Source of the DNA: Haladaptatus sp. QDMS2
GTDB lineage: Archaea; Halobacteriota; Halobacteria; Halobacteriales; Halococcaceae
NCBI RefSeq assembly: GCF_029338295.1
Contig: NZ_CP119792.1
Span: 248,001-312,000 of the forward strand
Direction: 5' to 3'
Length of the DNA stretch: 64,000 bases
Under the pieces are notes generated by a model that saw only the letters and a list, made by a program, of their open reading frames with translations, did not search any database and was not told the DNA's origin. Shown here in pieces: positions 8,252 to 16,677 of this stretch. Every line of letters begins with the position of its first letter. The stretch's first letter is position 1. A program made the translations under genes and the position numbers.

Positions 8252-9507
8252 TTACCGACGTAGACGCGTGGGAAGTGCTCGACTCGCGAGGAAACCCGAC
8301 CGTGCGCGTCGCCGCCCACACGGCGTCAGAACGCGGCGTGTTCACGGTTCCGTCCGGAGCGAGCACGGGGGCGCACGAGGTGCTCGAACGCAGAGATGGT
8401 GAGGGACGGTACGACGGGAGGGGCGTCCGTGAGGCGGTTCGCGCCGTCCGGCAGGAACTCGCACCGGAACTGGTCGGCGCAGACCCGACCGACCAACGTG
8501 CAATCGACGCGAGAATCGAGGACTGCGACGGGACGGACAATCTCTCGCGACTCGGCGGCAACGCCGTTCTCGGCGTCTCTGGTGCGATTGTACACCTCGC
8601 GAGCAACGTCCGCGACGAACCGCTGTACGAAACCCTCGCAACAGAGACTCCGGGACGACTCCCCCGCCCCATGGTGAACATCCTTAGCGGCGGCCTCCAC
8701 GCCCGGGGCGGCGTTGAGATTCAAGACTTCCTCGTCGTGCCCCGCGGAGCGACCACCTACCGGGAAGCACTCGAAACCGCATGGGCGGTCAGAGACGCCG
8801 TCCGTGCACGAATCGAGGCAGACGGCCACCGCCCGCTCGTCGCCGACGAAGGTGGGTACGCACCGCCACTCGACCGCATCGACGACGCCTTCGACCTGCT
8901 CGAACGCAGCGTTCGCGACGCCGGATTCGAACCACACCGAGACGACGTGGCATTCGCCGTCGACGTCGCCGCGAGCCACTTCTACGACGCCGAGAGCGAA
9001 ACCTACGAACTGTCGAGTGTGGGGCGAACGCTCGACCGCGACGAACTGACCGACCTCGTCGCCTCGTGGGCTGACCGCTACCCGCTCGTTTCCGTCGAGG
9101 ACCCGCTGGCGGAGGACGACTGGGCCGGGTGGCAGCGCCTCGCAACCCGCCTTGACGGGGTGCAGCTGCTCGGCGACGACCTGCTCGTCACCGACGCGGC
9201 GCGAATCGAGCGGGCTATCGAGACTGGAGCGGCGAACGCGGTTTTGGTAAAACCGAATCAAGCCGGAACCATCACCCGTGCCCGCGAGGCTGTGGCCACG
9301 GCCCGAGACGTCGGCCTCGCGACGGTCGTTTCGGCGCGGTCTGGCGAGACGAGCGACACCACCATCGCTGACCTGGCAGTCGGTCTCGACGCCGGCCAGA
9401 TAAAAATCGGCTCGCTCGCCCGGTCAGAGCGGCTCGCGAAGTACAATCGCCTGCTCGAAATCGACCGAGAACTGGACACGGGGCTGGCCGCAGATCCCAT
9501 CCTCTGA
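8248..9507 (+). CDS. Enolase paralog (phosphopyruvate hydratase-like) with altered active site
   Basis: A 419-residue enolase-fold protein covering the full enolase length. Kept residues (yeast numbering, by-eye alignment) are the Ser39 loop VPSGASTGAHE, His159 in SGGLHA, Glu211 in DEGGYAP, Asp246 in AVDVAAS, Glu295 in VEDPLAEDD, Asp320 in LGDDLL, Lys345 in LVKPNQAGT, Arg374/Ser375 in ARSGET and Lys396 in QIKIGS. Two highly conserved positions differ: Glu168 is Asp (IQDFL instead of IQEF) and His373 is Ala (SARSGET instead of SHRSGET). The C-terminus (RSERLAKYN) is bacterial-like, unlike the ERTAKLN form I recall for haloarchaeal housekeeping enolase. It is coupled to the upstream kinase by a 4-bp overlap. 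I think it acts on a different 2-phospho acid. Confidence 0.85.
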   Translation: MITDVDAWEVLDSRGNPTVRVAAHTASERGVFTVPSGASTGAHEVLERRDGEGRYDGRGVREAVRAVRQELAPELVGADPTDQRAIDARIEDCDGTDNLSRLGGNAVLGVSGAIVHLASNVRDEPLYETLATETPGRLPRPMVNILSGGLHARGGVEIQDFLVVPRGATTYREALETAWAVRDAVRARIEADGHRPLVADEGGYAPPLDRIDDAFDLLERSVRDAGFEPHRDDVAFAVDVAASHFYDAESETYELSSVGRTLDRDELTDLVASWADRYPLVSVEDPLAEDDWAGWQRLATRLDGVQLLGDDLLVTDAARIERAIETGAANAVLVKPNQAGTITRAREAVATARDVGLATVVSARSGETSDTTIADLAVGLDAGQIKIGSLARSERLAKYNRLLEIDRELDTGLAADPIL

Positions 9508-9545
9508 AAATTGCATCGGAGGTCGCACGCCACACCAGCCCCGAC

Positions 9546-9552
9546 ATTTATC
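9546..9552 (+). promoter_or_regulatory. TATA-like element for the cupin gene
   Basis: ATTTATC lies about 27 nt before the ATG at 9576. It suggests the cupin gene has its own promoter even though it follows the enolase paralog by only 68 bp. Confidence 0.45.
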
Positions 9553-9575
9553 ACCTCCCTCTCGCATGTGAAGGT

Positions 9576-9950
9576 ATGACAGGCGACTACTCGATGACGC
9601 TCGTAGCCGACGTAGAACCGAAGCCTTCCGCGAGTTCCGGGACCGACCACGTCGATCTGGTCAGCGAACTCGGTTGCACGGAGATGCGACCGAAGGTGTG
9701 GTACCTCTCGCCGGGGGACGCGATGAGCTATCACCGGCAGACAGAACAGGAGGAGTTCTACTACGTTCTCTCCGGGCCGGGCCGGATGAAAATCGAAGAC
9801 GAACTCCACGACGTGCCCGAGGGGACGGCCGTTCGCATTCCGCCGGAGACGCGCCGCCAGGTGTTGAACGACACCGAGGGCGAACACGTCTGGCTCATCG
9901 TCGGCGCACCACCGGCTCTGGACGACGGCAGACCAGCCAACGACGAATAA
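9576..9950 (+). CDS. Small cupin-domain protein
   Basis: A 124-residue single-domain cupin. The first cupin motif is degenerate: YHRQTEQEEFYYVLSGPGRM, with one His and the two Glu of the E-x(3)-Y type. The second motif is VPEGTAVRIPPETRRQVLN, where the usual metal His is replaced by Arg. Such proteins are often sugar-phosphate isomerase-like or ligand-sensing proteins. It directly follows the kinase and enolase paralog on the same strand and may belong to the same pathway; this is inferred from position. It converges on the KARI-like gene 15 bp downstream. The function is unknown. Confidence 0.8.
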   Translation: MTGDYSMTLVADVEPKPSASSGTDHVDLVSELGCTEMRPKVWYLSPGDAMSYHRQTEQEEFYYVLSGPGRMKIEDELHDVPEGTAVRIPPETRRQVLNDTEGEHVWLIVGAPPALDDGRPANDE

Positions 9951-9965
9951 GCCGGGTGGCCTCGG

Positions 9966-10982
9966 TTAGTCCTCGTCGTGGTCGAACAGTTTCTCGATGG
10001 TTCGCTGTTCGGCCTGGACGAAGTCGGAGTTGCGCTGTTTCTTGTAGAGGCGTTTGAGCCCCGGATGGTCGAGTGACTGCTCTGCGCTCCATTCGCGTAC
10101 GAACGACCCGTTGTCGATGTTCCGGAGTTGCTCCTCGGTGAACTCCTTGAGCGGTTCGACGTACTCAGCGACGAACTCGTCGGCCCGCGAGAGTTGACCG
10201 TACTGGCTCGTCGGTGAGTGGTACGGCAACTGTCCGAGGAACCCTTCTGCGGCCATCAACTCGAAGATTTCCGCGAGTTCGGTCGAGAGGTAGAGTTCGG
10301 ACATGATGATCTCCTCGGGGATGCCGTGGGCGCGCTCGACTTCGAACTTCGCCTGGAACGCGCCCATCATCATCGGCACGAGCGCCTGCTCTGAGAGCAA
10401 GTCCACCTTCGTTTCCATGTCGAAGGTGCCCTCGACGACGCCCGCCTGCGTCGAACCGATACCCTTCGCGAGCGCCAGCGCGATAGCCGTCGCCTCGCCG
10501 GAGGCGTCCTGTTCGACCGCCATGATGCTCGGGAAACTCTTGCCCGCCTCGTACAGGGTGCGCACAGACGGGCCGGCCATCCGCGGTGCGACCAGCACCA
10601 CGTCCACCGTCTCCGGTGGTTGGATAAGGTCGAAGGTGATGTTGTAGCCGTGAGAGAAGTAGAGAACGTCACCCTCCTCCAGATTCGGATGGATGTGTTC
10701 GTCGTACACCGCTGGCGCGACTTCGTCGGGGATGAGCAGGCACACGATGTCGCCCGCGGCCGCCGCTTCGGGAATGCTGAGGGATTCGAATCCATCCTCT
10801 TCGACGGTTTCTCGGTAATCGTCAGACCGATTGCCGACGACCACTTCGACACCGGAATCGCGCAGGTTGAGCGCCTGCGAACGCCCCTGGTTGCCATAGC
10901 CGATTATCGCCACCGCCCGCTCGTCGAGAGTCGATAGCGTCGCGTCTGCATCGTGGTAAATCGTCGTCTCTGTAGCTGCCAT
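9966..10982 (-). CDS. Ketol-acid reductoisomerase paralog (IlvC-like) with altered catalytic motif
   Basis: A 338-residue protein with the class I ketol-acid reductoisomerase layout. There is an N-terminal Rossmann domain with AIIGYGNQGRSQALNLRDSG near residue 28, then the all-helical KARI domain with ETKVDLLSEQALV. In true KARI the segment APKGPGH carries a catalytic His; here it reads APRMAGPSVR, so the Lys is Arg and the His is Pro. The first metal pair (Asp and Glu of DLLSEQ) is kept. The second pair (usual E-C-L-H-E) reads as SELYLSTEL, so one Glu is out of register. It may be an NAD(P)-dependent hydroxy-acid or keto-acid enzyme rather than a branched-chain amino-acid enzyme. Automatic annotation would probably name it ilvC, which I avoid here. 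Confidence 0.78.
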   Translation of the reverse strand: MAATETTIYHDADATLSTLDERAVAIIGYGNQGRSQALNLRDSGVEVVVGNRSDDYRETVEEDGFESLSIPEAAAAGDIVCLLIPDEVAPAVYDEHIHPNLEEGDVLYFSHGYNITFDLIQPPETVDVVLVAPRMAGPSVRTLYEAGKSFPSIMAVEQDASGEATAIALALAKGIGSTQAGVVEGTFDMETKVDLLSEQALVPMMMGAFQAKFEVERAHGIPEEIIMSELYLSTELAEIFELMAAEGFLGQLPYHSPTSQYGQLSRADEFVAEYVEPLKEFTEEQLRNIDNGSFVREWSAEQSLDHPGLKRLYKKQRNSDFVQAEQRTIEKLFDHDED

Positions 10983-11054
10983 CAGCCGAGTGATTTGTGA
11001 GCATGTGTCAAGGCTTTACCGGTCGGACAGACGCGACCAAAACGCGCCCGCCCC

Positions 11055-12149
11055 TCAGTCGAACGAAACCAGTCGTGCCTCTTTCTCTGCTGGGTCGATA
11101 CGGTAGCCGTGACCTGGCGTATCCGGGAGGACGACGTGGCCGTCTTCGACGACGGGAGTGGGGTCGAGCACCGGGCCGACGTCGTACTCAGGAATGTATT
11201 CGACGATGAAGCCCGTCTGCGCTGCGCTCACGATGTGGGAACTGATGGTATAGTAGAAGTGGGTTGCGACAGGGACGTCGTAGGTGGCGGCGAGGTTCGC
11301 GATTGCCATCTGACCCGTGACGCCACCGCCGCGGACGAGGTCGGGTTGGGCAATTTCCATCCCGCCGCTGTCGAGCAGATAGCGAAACTGCTCGGGTCGG
11401 TTTATCATCTCCCCGGTGGCGAGCGGTGGTTCCGTTGCCTCCACCACTCGTCGATGGCCCGCGAGGTCGAACTCGGAGATTGGTTCTTCGACCCAGTCGA
11501 GCCCATGGGCGGCCATCGCGTCGATGGTTCGAATTGCCTCCGAAACGGTCCACGCCTGATTCGCGTCGACGAAGATTTGGGCAGCCGGCCCGACCGCCTC
11601 GCGGACTTCCGCGATACGCCTTGCCTCCTCTGCCGGCGATTTGTCCCCGACTTTTGTCTTGAAAGCGGTAAATCCCTGCTCCGCAAATCCGCCATGGAGG
11701 TCGGCCAATTCGTCGAGGTCGTGGTGGGCGTCCATACTCGAAGCGTACGCCCGGACTCTGTCTTCCTCTCCGCCGAGGAGTTTGTACAACGGCTGCCCGG
11801 CGGCCTGTGCCTTGATGTCCCAGCAGGCGACGTCGATGGCCGCCCTCGGCCACGCGGAGATACCGAGTTCGCCGTAGTAGACCGTTTGTGCACGGAGCTT
11901 TTTTCGAATCGCCTCGGTGGCGAAGGGGTCTTCGCCGACGAGAAGGTCCGCGAACTGCGACTCGACGAACCGTTCGAGTAAGTCGGGCGCGTATCCAAGT
12001 GAGTTCATCCACCCAGTTCCCGTATACCCTGCATCAGTGGCAAGTTCCACGACCACGACGTACATATCGGTGACGCTGAGTCGCGAGTCACCAACGACAC
12101 GGTCGATAGGAAGATGGAGCGTATAGGTCTCTACGTCTGTAATTTCCAT
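11055..12149 (-). CDS. Mandelate racemase/muconate lactonizing enzyme-family protein
   Basis: A 364-residue enolase-superfamily enzyme of the MLE/MR type. The catalytic K-x-K is visible as FKTKVGD near residue 160. Metal ligands are in IFVDANQAW, WVEEPISEFD and ATGEMINRP. The GG-x-x-Q segment (GGGVTGQMA) is followed by VATHFYYTISSH, which supplies the C-terminal His. This combination fits a dehydratase, racemase or cycloisomerase of a hydroxy acid. It is divergently arranged with the SDR gene at 12289, across 139 bp, suggesting joint control. The exact reaction cannot be set from sequence. Confidence 0.87.
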   Translation of the reverse strand: MEITDVETYTLHLPIDRVVGDSRLSVTDMYVVVVELATDAGYTGTGWMNSLGYAPDLLERFVESQFADLLVGEDPFATEAIRKKLRAQTVYYGELGISAWPRAAIDVACWDIKAQAAGQPLYKLLGGEEDRVRAYASSMDAHHDLDELADLHGGFAEQGFTAFKTKVGDKSPAEEARRIAEVREAVGPAAQIFVDANQAWTVSEAIRTIDAMAAHGLDWVEEPISEFDLAGHRRVVEATEPPLATGEMINRPEQFRYLLDSGGMEIAQPDLVRGGGVTGQMAIANLAATYDVPVATHFYYTISSHIVSAAQTGFIVEYIPEYDVGPVLDPTPVVEDGHVVLPDTPGHGYRIDPAEKEARLVSFD

Positions 12150-12288
12150 GGATAAGGTGCGCGACGAAGCTTGTTAAATGTTCGCACAGGACACAGATTC
12201 CGCTGCTTCATTCGAATACCCGGCGTGTGAATCGGAAGGATTCGACTGGTCGGAAAGAGCTATGGTCCTCGTCTCAGCAACGTAGAGT

Positions 12289-13065
12289 ATGTCTGAAACA
12301 TACACGCACACGCCGGTCTCCGTCCGAGACAAGACGGCAGTCGTCATCGGCGGAACGAGCGGTATCGGACGGGGCATCGCACTTGGATACGCCGCAGAGG
12401 GCGCGAACGTCGTGGCGACGAGTCGTACCCAGGAGAAAGTAGAACGCGTCGCTGGGGAGATTCGCGACCAGGGGGCGAAGACGCTCGAAGTCACCTGCGA
12501 CGTGAGTGACCGGGAATCGCTCGAAACTCTCTACGACGCCGTCGAGGACGAGTTCGGCGGCGCAGACATTCTCGTGAACTCCCCGAGCGCCATCGCCCGG
12601 AAGTCCGTGCTCGACGTTTCGGAGGAGGAATGGGCACACGTCCTCGACATCCAGCTGAACGGCGTCTACCGCGCCTCGCAGGTGTTCGCCCGACGAATGG
12701 ACGCCGGAAATATCATCAACATCGCGTCGCTCTCCTCGGTGGTTACCATCAAAGACCTCATCGCCTACTCGACGGCGAAGGGCGGCATCGACTCGTTCAC
12801 CAAAGCAGCGGCGAAGGAACTCGCGCCGGACATCCGGGTCAACGCCATCCGCCCGGGGTTCATCGAGACGCCACAGACTGCAGACGCCTACCACGAAGGC
12901 TCAGAGCGGTACCGCGAGGTGACAGAGCGGGCGGTCATCCCGCGCATCGGGCAGCCCGAAGACCTCGTCGGGGCCGCCATCTATCTCGCGAGCGACGCGG
13001 CGGGCTACACGACCGGCGAAATCGTCACTATCGACGGTGGGTTCACGGCAAGCGCGTTCGAATAA
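12289..13065 (+). CDS. SDR-family dehydrogenase/reductase
   Basis: A 258-residue classical short-chain dehydrogenase. The cofactor motif is VIGGTSGIGRGIALG near residue 18 and the catalytic Tyr and Lys are in AYSTAKGG, preceded by a Ser in NIASLSS. The Asn-rich NNAG motif is altered to VNSPSA. Members with this architecture oxidise sugar lactols or hydroxy acids with NAD(P). It pairs with the divergent MLE-type gene and converges with a small cupin gene. The likely role is oxidation of a sugar or sugar acid; the substrate is unknown. Confidence 0.87.
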   Translation: MSETYTHTPVSVRDKTAVVIGGTSGIGRGIALGYAAEGANVVATSRTQEKVERVAGEIRDQGAKTLEVTCDVSDRESLETLYDAVEDEFGGADILVNSPSAIARKSVLDVSEEEWAHVLDIQLNGVYRASQVFARRMDAGNIINIASLSSVVTIKDLIAYSTAKGGIDSFTKAAAKELAPDIRVNAIRPGFIETPQTADAYHEGSERYREVTERAVIPRIGQPEDLVGAAIYLASDAAGYTTGEIVTIDGGFTASAFE

Positions 13066-13069
13066 GTCG

Positions 13070-13075
13070 AAAAAA
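13070..13075 (-). terminator. Oligo-T terminator after the second cupin gene
   Basis: Six A on the plus strand give six T on the minus strand, eight bases beyond the stop codon of the minus-strand cupin gene, in the 18-bp gap between two convergent genes. Confidence 0.4.
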
Positions 13076-13083
13076 GCGGGCTC

Positions 13084-13425
13084 CTATTCGCTCGCCCACG
13101 GCGGGTTCAGCCGCGGTGGGCTGAATATTTCCACGCCGACAGCCGGTTCGTCGCCGCGGTTCTCCGCCGCGTGGACCACGTCGCCGGGAATGGCGAACGA
13201 GTCGCCCGCTTCGAGGGTGTACTCGGTGTCGTCGATGATAAAGGTGAGTTGGCCCTGTTGGAGGAAACCCGCCTGTTCGTGTTCGTGACTGTGGTCGTCC
13301 ACGTACGCGCCGGGGTCGATGGTGAAGTGCTGGACGCTCATCCGGTCGCCTGCCGCCAGTTGCGCCAGGTGCACGCCGTCGATTACTTCCGGTGCGTCGC
13401 AGTCGCTTCGTGAGACTACGTCCAT
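13084..13425 (-). CDS. Cupin-domain protein
   Basis: A 113-residue single cupin. Motif 1 is YVDDHSHEHEQAGFLQQGQL, with three His and one Glu in metal-binding positions. Motif 2 is LEAGDSFAIPGDVVHAAEN, with the fourth ligand His. Metal binding is therefore likely, unlike the first cupin of this window. Such proteins are isomerases, dioxygenase-like enzymes or sensors in sugar-acid pathways (KdgF-like proteins, which linearise unsaturated uronates, share this size and motif, but identity is not shown). I chose the ATG at 13425; GTG codons at 13434 and 13440 are alternatives. Confidence 0.82.
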   Translation of the reverse strand: MDVVSRSDCDAPEVIDGVHLAQLAAGDRMSVQHFTIDPGAYVDDHSHEHEQAGFLQQGQLTFIIDDTEYTLEAGDSFAIPGDVVHAAENRGDEPAVGVEIFSPPRLNPPWASE

Positions 13426-13505
13426 ATGTGACACACTCACGCACCCCTCCTAAAGCTTACCCGAAATCGAGCGGTTTCGCGCCGGAAGACTGCCCCATGG
13501 CAAGG

Positions 13506-13513
13506 GACTATTA
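13506..13513 (+). promoter_or_regulatory. TATA-like element for the SDR at 13541
   Basis: GACTATTA lies about 30 nt upstream of the ATG at 13541, consistent with a leaderless archaeal promoter. Confidence 0.45.
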
Positions 13514-13540
13514 CCCCGGAGTGAGAGCACAAACCTAGAC

Positions 13541-14320
13541 ATGAGCGGTCAATTCGACGGCCAGACAGCAATAGTCACGGGTTCGAGCAAAGGTATCGGC
13601 AAGGCAATCGCGATGAAGTTCGCAGCAGAGGGCGCAAACGTCGTGACGAACTCTCGGTCGTACGAGCGAGCAGCTGAAACGTCGGAGGAGATCGAGGCGG
13701 CGGGCGGCACGGCACTCCCAGTCGAGACGGACGTGTCGGACCCCGATTCCGTCGCCGCACTCGTTGACGCGACGGTAGAGCGGTTCGGTCGGCTCGACGT
13801 GATGGTGAACAACGCGGGGATGACCATCATCGGCCCAGCAGAGGAAATGGACCCGGCCGACTGGCAGAAGGTCATCGACGTGGACCTCTCGGGGGTCTTC
13901 TACGGGTCGCAGGCGGCGGGTCGCCAACTCATCGAACAGGGCGACGGCGGGGCCATCGTCAACGTCTCCAGCATGATGGGTTCGATGGGGCTCGACCGCC
14001 GAACACCCTACTGTGCGGCGAAGGGCGGCGTCGACAACATGACGCGAACGCTCGCCGTCGAATGGGCAGAACACGACATCCACGTGAACGCCCTCGCACC
14101 CGGGTACATCCGGACGGCCATCACCGACCAGTCCCAGGCATCCGCGGGCTACACGGACCAGGACATCCAGAACCGGACGCCACTCGGGCGGTACGGGTCG
14201 ACCGAGGAGATGGCCAACTGCGTGCTGTTTCTCGCCGCCCAGAACAACTTCGTGACCGGCGAGGTGCTCACCGCAGACGGTGGCTGGTCGGCCTACGCCT
14301 GGGGGAGTGAAGGGAAGTAA
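13541..14320 (+). CDS. SDR-family dehydrogenase (glucose/sugar dehydrogenase-like)
   Basis: A 259-residue classical SDR with VTGSSKGIGKAIAM near residue 12, the NNAG motif in VNNAGMT, the Ser of VNVSSMMG and the catalytic PYCAAKGG. It ends with NFVTGEVLTADGGWSAY, the usual SDR C-terminal signature. The pattern is close to glucose 1-dehydrogenase-like and gluconate 5-dehydrogenase-like SDRs, so a sugar oxidation role is likely. It is followed on the same strand by two enolase-superfamily genes, which would dehydrate the resulting acid. This order (dehydrogenase, dehydratase, dehydratase) supports a sugar-acid pathway. Confidence 0.87.
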   Translation: MSGQFDGQTAIVTGSSKGIGKAIAMKFAAEGANVVTNSRSYERAAETSEEIEAAGGTALPVETDVSDPDSVAALVDATVERFGRLDVMVNNAGMTIIGPAEEMDPADWQKVIDVDLSGVFYGSQAAGRQLIEQGDGGAIVNVSSMMGSMGLDRRTPYCAAKGGVDNMTRTLAVEWAEHDIHVNALAPGYIRTAITDQSQASAGYTDQDIQNRTPLGRYGSTEEMANCVLFLAAQNNFVTGEVLTADGGWSAYAWGSEGK

Positions 14321-14384
14321 CGAGTAGGATACGGATGATGGGGTTTTTACGTACTACTATGAGCCTGCACTGAGAGTCTGATGT

Positions 14385-15521
14385 ATGCAAGACGTTACCA
14401 TCGAGCATGTCGAGACCATCGGCGTCGAAGCGCCGCTCGACGAACCGTTTGGCTACTCGCAATCGTGGGTCGAGACGCGCACCGCGACGCTCGTCAGGAT
14501 TGAAGCGAGCGACGGCACGGTCGGGTGGGGTGAGTGCTGGGGGCCCGTCGCCGGAACCGGAGAAGTCGTAGAGGAGGTCCTTGCCCCGCATATTCTTGGC
14601 GAGAATCCACTCCACGTCGAGCGACTCTACGACCGATTGTACGACGTGGGCCGAGCCACGTACCAGACTATCGTCCCACTGCCGGCGATTAGCGGACTCG
14701 ACATCGCGCTCTGGGACCTCGCGGGCAAACTCCTCGACCAGCCGGTTTCTGCGCTGCTTGGTGGGCGGCGGCGCGAGCGAATCCGCCCGTACGCAACCGG
14801 CCACTACTTCAAACCGGTCGAGGGAATCGAGGCGCAGTACGAGGCCATCTGCGAGGAGGCGGTGGCGAACGCGGAGGCATTTGGCGCTATCAAGTTGAAA
14901 GTCGGCCTCGAACTGTGCGGCTACGGACCCGACGAAGACATCGAACTCGTTCGCCGCGTCAGGGACGCGGTGGGTGACGAGACGACGATAATGGTCGATG
15001 CGAACTACGCATATGACCGCAAGACCGCCCGCCGAGTCGGGGGTGCGCTCGAAGCAGAAGGCGTCTACTGGTTCGAGGAACCAGTCCCGCCAGAGGACAT
15101 GGACGGATACGCCTCCCTGCGCGAGACCCTCGACGTCCCAATCGCTGGCGGCGAGTGTCACACGCCGAGCGAGTTCGACCGTCTGTACGCCATGGACGCG
15201 CTCGACTTCGCACAACCCGACGTCTGCATCGTCGGCGGACTCACGCCGGCCCGACGCATCGCCACCCGGGGGCGCGACAACGGCGTCGCCGTCGTTCCAC
15301 ACGTCTGGGGGACGGCGGTGGCAATCGGCGCGAGTCTGCAACTCGTCGCAACCGTCGAAGGTCGGCCGTGGCTGGAATTCGACCGCTCTGCGAACCCGCT
15401 TCGCGAGGAACTCGCCGTCTCGCCGTTCGTCGCGAGCGACGGGCACGTCTCGATTCCGGACCGCCCCGGCCTCGGCGTCGAACTCGACGAGTCTGCACTC
15501 GCCACGTACCGGGTCGATTGA
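14385..15521 (+). CDS. Enolase-superfamily sugar-acid dehydratase/racemase
   Basis: A 378-residue MLE/MR-family enzyme. The K-x-K motif is IKLKVGLEL near residue 168. The metal ligands are in IMVDANYAYD, WFEEPVPPEDMD and IAGGECHT, and the C-terminal catalytic His is in VVPHVWGTAVAI. The PPEDMDGY and PHVWGT features are typical of acid-sugar dehydratases rather than cycloisomerases. A TATA-like stretch (GTACTACTAT, 14351-14360) lies about 30 nt upstream. It is co-oriented with the SDR before it and the paralog after it. The two dehydratases are clearly different in sequence, so they probably serve different isomers or steps. Confidence 0.88.
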   Translation: MQDVTIEHVETIGVEAPLDEPFGYSQSWVETRTATLVRIEASDGTVGWGECWGPVAGTGEVVEEVLAPHILGENPLHVERLYDRLYDVGRATYQTIVPLPAISGLDIALWDLAGKLLDQPVSALLGGRRRERIRPYATGHYFKPVEGIEAQYEAICEEAVANAEAFGAIKLKVGLELCGYGPDEDIELVRRVRDAVGDETTIMVDANYAYDRKTARRVGGALEAEGVYWFEEPVPPEDMDGYASLRETLDVPIAGGECHTPSEFDRLYAMDALDFAQPDVCIVGGLTPARRIATRGRDNGVAVVPHVWGTAVAIGASLQLVATVEGRPWLEFDRSANPLREELAVSPFVASDGHVSIPDRPGLGVELDESALATYRVD

Positions 15522-15576
15522 GGGGCGTGCTACCGCGACACGGAGATTGAAGAGGGCGAATTACGAACGGAAAGGT

Positions 15577-16668
15577 ATGACTCGCGTAGCCGCAGTCACG
15601 ACTGCACTGTACGGCGTGCCCAACGAAGAGGCACTCGCCGACGCCACCCAATCGTTCGACGAACTCGAACTCGTCGTCGTCGAAGTCGAACTCGAAGATG
15701 GAACGGAGGGCCTCGGCTTCACCTACACCATCGGTGAAGGCGGGGCGGCAATCAAAACGTTCGTCGAATCGACGCTCGAACCGGTACTGGTGGGCGGTCC
15801 CGCCGCCCCGCGCGTCGCCCGCGACCGATGCAGAGCGGCGACGACCTACGTCGGGCGCGAGGGTATCTCCGAACTCGCCATCTCCGCCGTGGACATCGCG
15901 CTGTGGGACGCCCTCGGACGACGATGTGACGCGCCGCTGTACGAACTCATCGGCGGCCAGCGTGGGCGCGTGCCGGCCTACCAGACCCACGGCGGGTGGC
16001 TCCACTTCGAGAAAGCGGAACTCGTCGAAAACGCCCACGAAACGGCCGAACGCGGCTTCGCCGGCATGAAGATGAAAATCGGCCGTGGGCACGCTGCGGA
16101 TGCCGCGCGGATTCGCGCCGTCCGCGAAGCCCTCCCTGACGACATGGACCTGATGGTGGACGCAAACTGCGCCTTCACCGTCCCGGAAGCCCGGCGGTTC
16201 GCGCGTCACCTCGGTGACGTGCCCCTCGACTGGCTCGAAGAACCCCTCGACAAGGGCGACATGGCCGGCCACGCTGACCTGCGGGCGCGCATCGACGTCC
16301 CAATCGCGATGGGTGAGAATCTATTCAACGAGCGTCAGTTCAAGCAGGCCATCGCCGCAGACGCCGCGGACGTCCTCCAGCCAGACGTGTGTCGCGTCGG
16401 CGGCATCACCGCCTGGCTCGCGGTGGCAGACACGGCCCGAACCTGGGGCCTCCCAATCTCACCACACTACGTCGAACCCCTGCACATCCACCTGGCCACC
16501 GCGTTCGACAACGTTCCCTACATCGAGAACCACTCGACCATCCTCGACAGCGTGCTGGAATCGCCGCCCGCCTTCGAAGACGGTGCGTTCGTGCCACCCG
16601 AACGAGCTGGTCACGGCATCCGCTTTGCGGGACTCGACGCGCACAAAAAAGTGGTGCAGGAAAAATAA
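15577..16668 (+). CDS. Enolase-superfamily dehydratase/racemase, second in tandem
   Basis: A 363-residue MLE/MR-family enzyme. Features are MKMKIGRGH near residue 165 (K-x-K), LMVDANCAFT, WLEEPLDKGD, AMGENLFN (three metal ligands) and ISPHYVEPLHIH (C-terminal His). The start ATG at 15577 has a GGAAAGG Shine-Dalgarno-like stretch just ahead and lies 55 bp after the preceding dehydratase, so both may be on one transcript. The open frame continues far upstream, but that part overlaps the other gene in another frame and lacks family features. Its end is 9 bp from the convergent ABC ATPase gene. Confidence 0.88.
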   Translation: MTRVAAVTTALYGVPNEEALADATQSFDELELVVVEVELEDGTEGLGFTYTIGEGGAAIKTFVESTLEPVLVGGPAAPRVARDRCRAATTYVGREGISELAISAVDIALWDALGRRCDAPLYELIGGQRGRVPAYQTHGGWLHFEKAELVENAHETAERGFAGMKMKIGRGHAADAARIRAVREALPDDMDLMVDANCAFTVPEARRFARHLGDVPLDWLEEPLDKGDMAGHADLRARIDVPIAMGENLFNERQFKQAIAADAADVLQPDVCRVGGITAWLAVADTARTWGLPISPHYVEPLHIHLATAFDNVPYIENHSTILDSVLESPPAFEDGAFVPPERAGHGIRFAGLDAHKKVVQEK

Positions 16669-16677
16669 CCGGCGCAG

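Noticed and set aside
13106-13125. TTCAGCC...GGCTGAA inverted repeat resembling the IclR-region motif
   Set aside because: It lies inside the coding sequence of a cupin gene, where the bases are set by the protein; no regulatory role is supported.
14998-15576. Upstream extension of the dehydratase frame that starts at 15577
   Set aside because: Overlaps the preceding dehydratase gene in another frame and is low in protein-like content.
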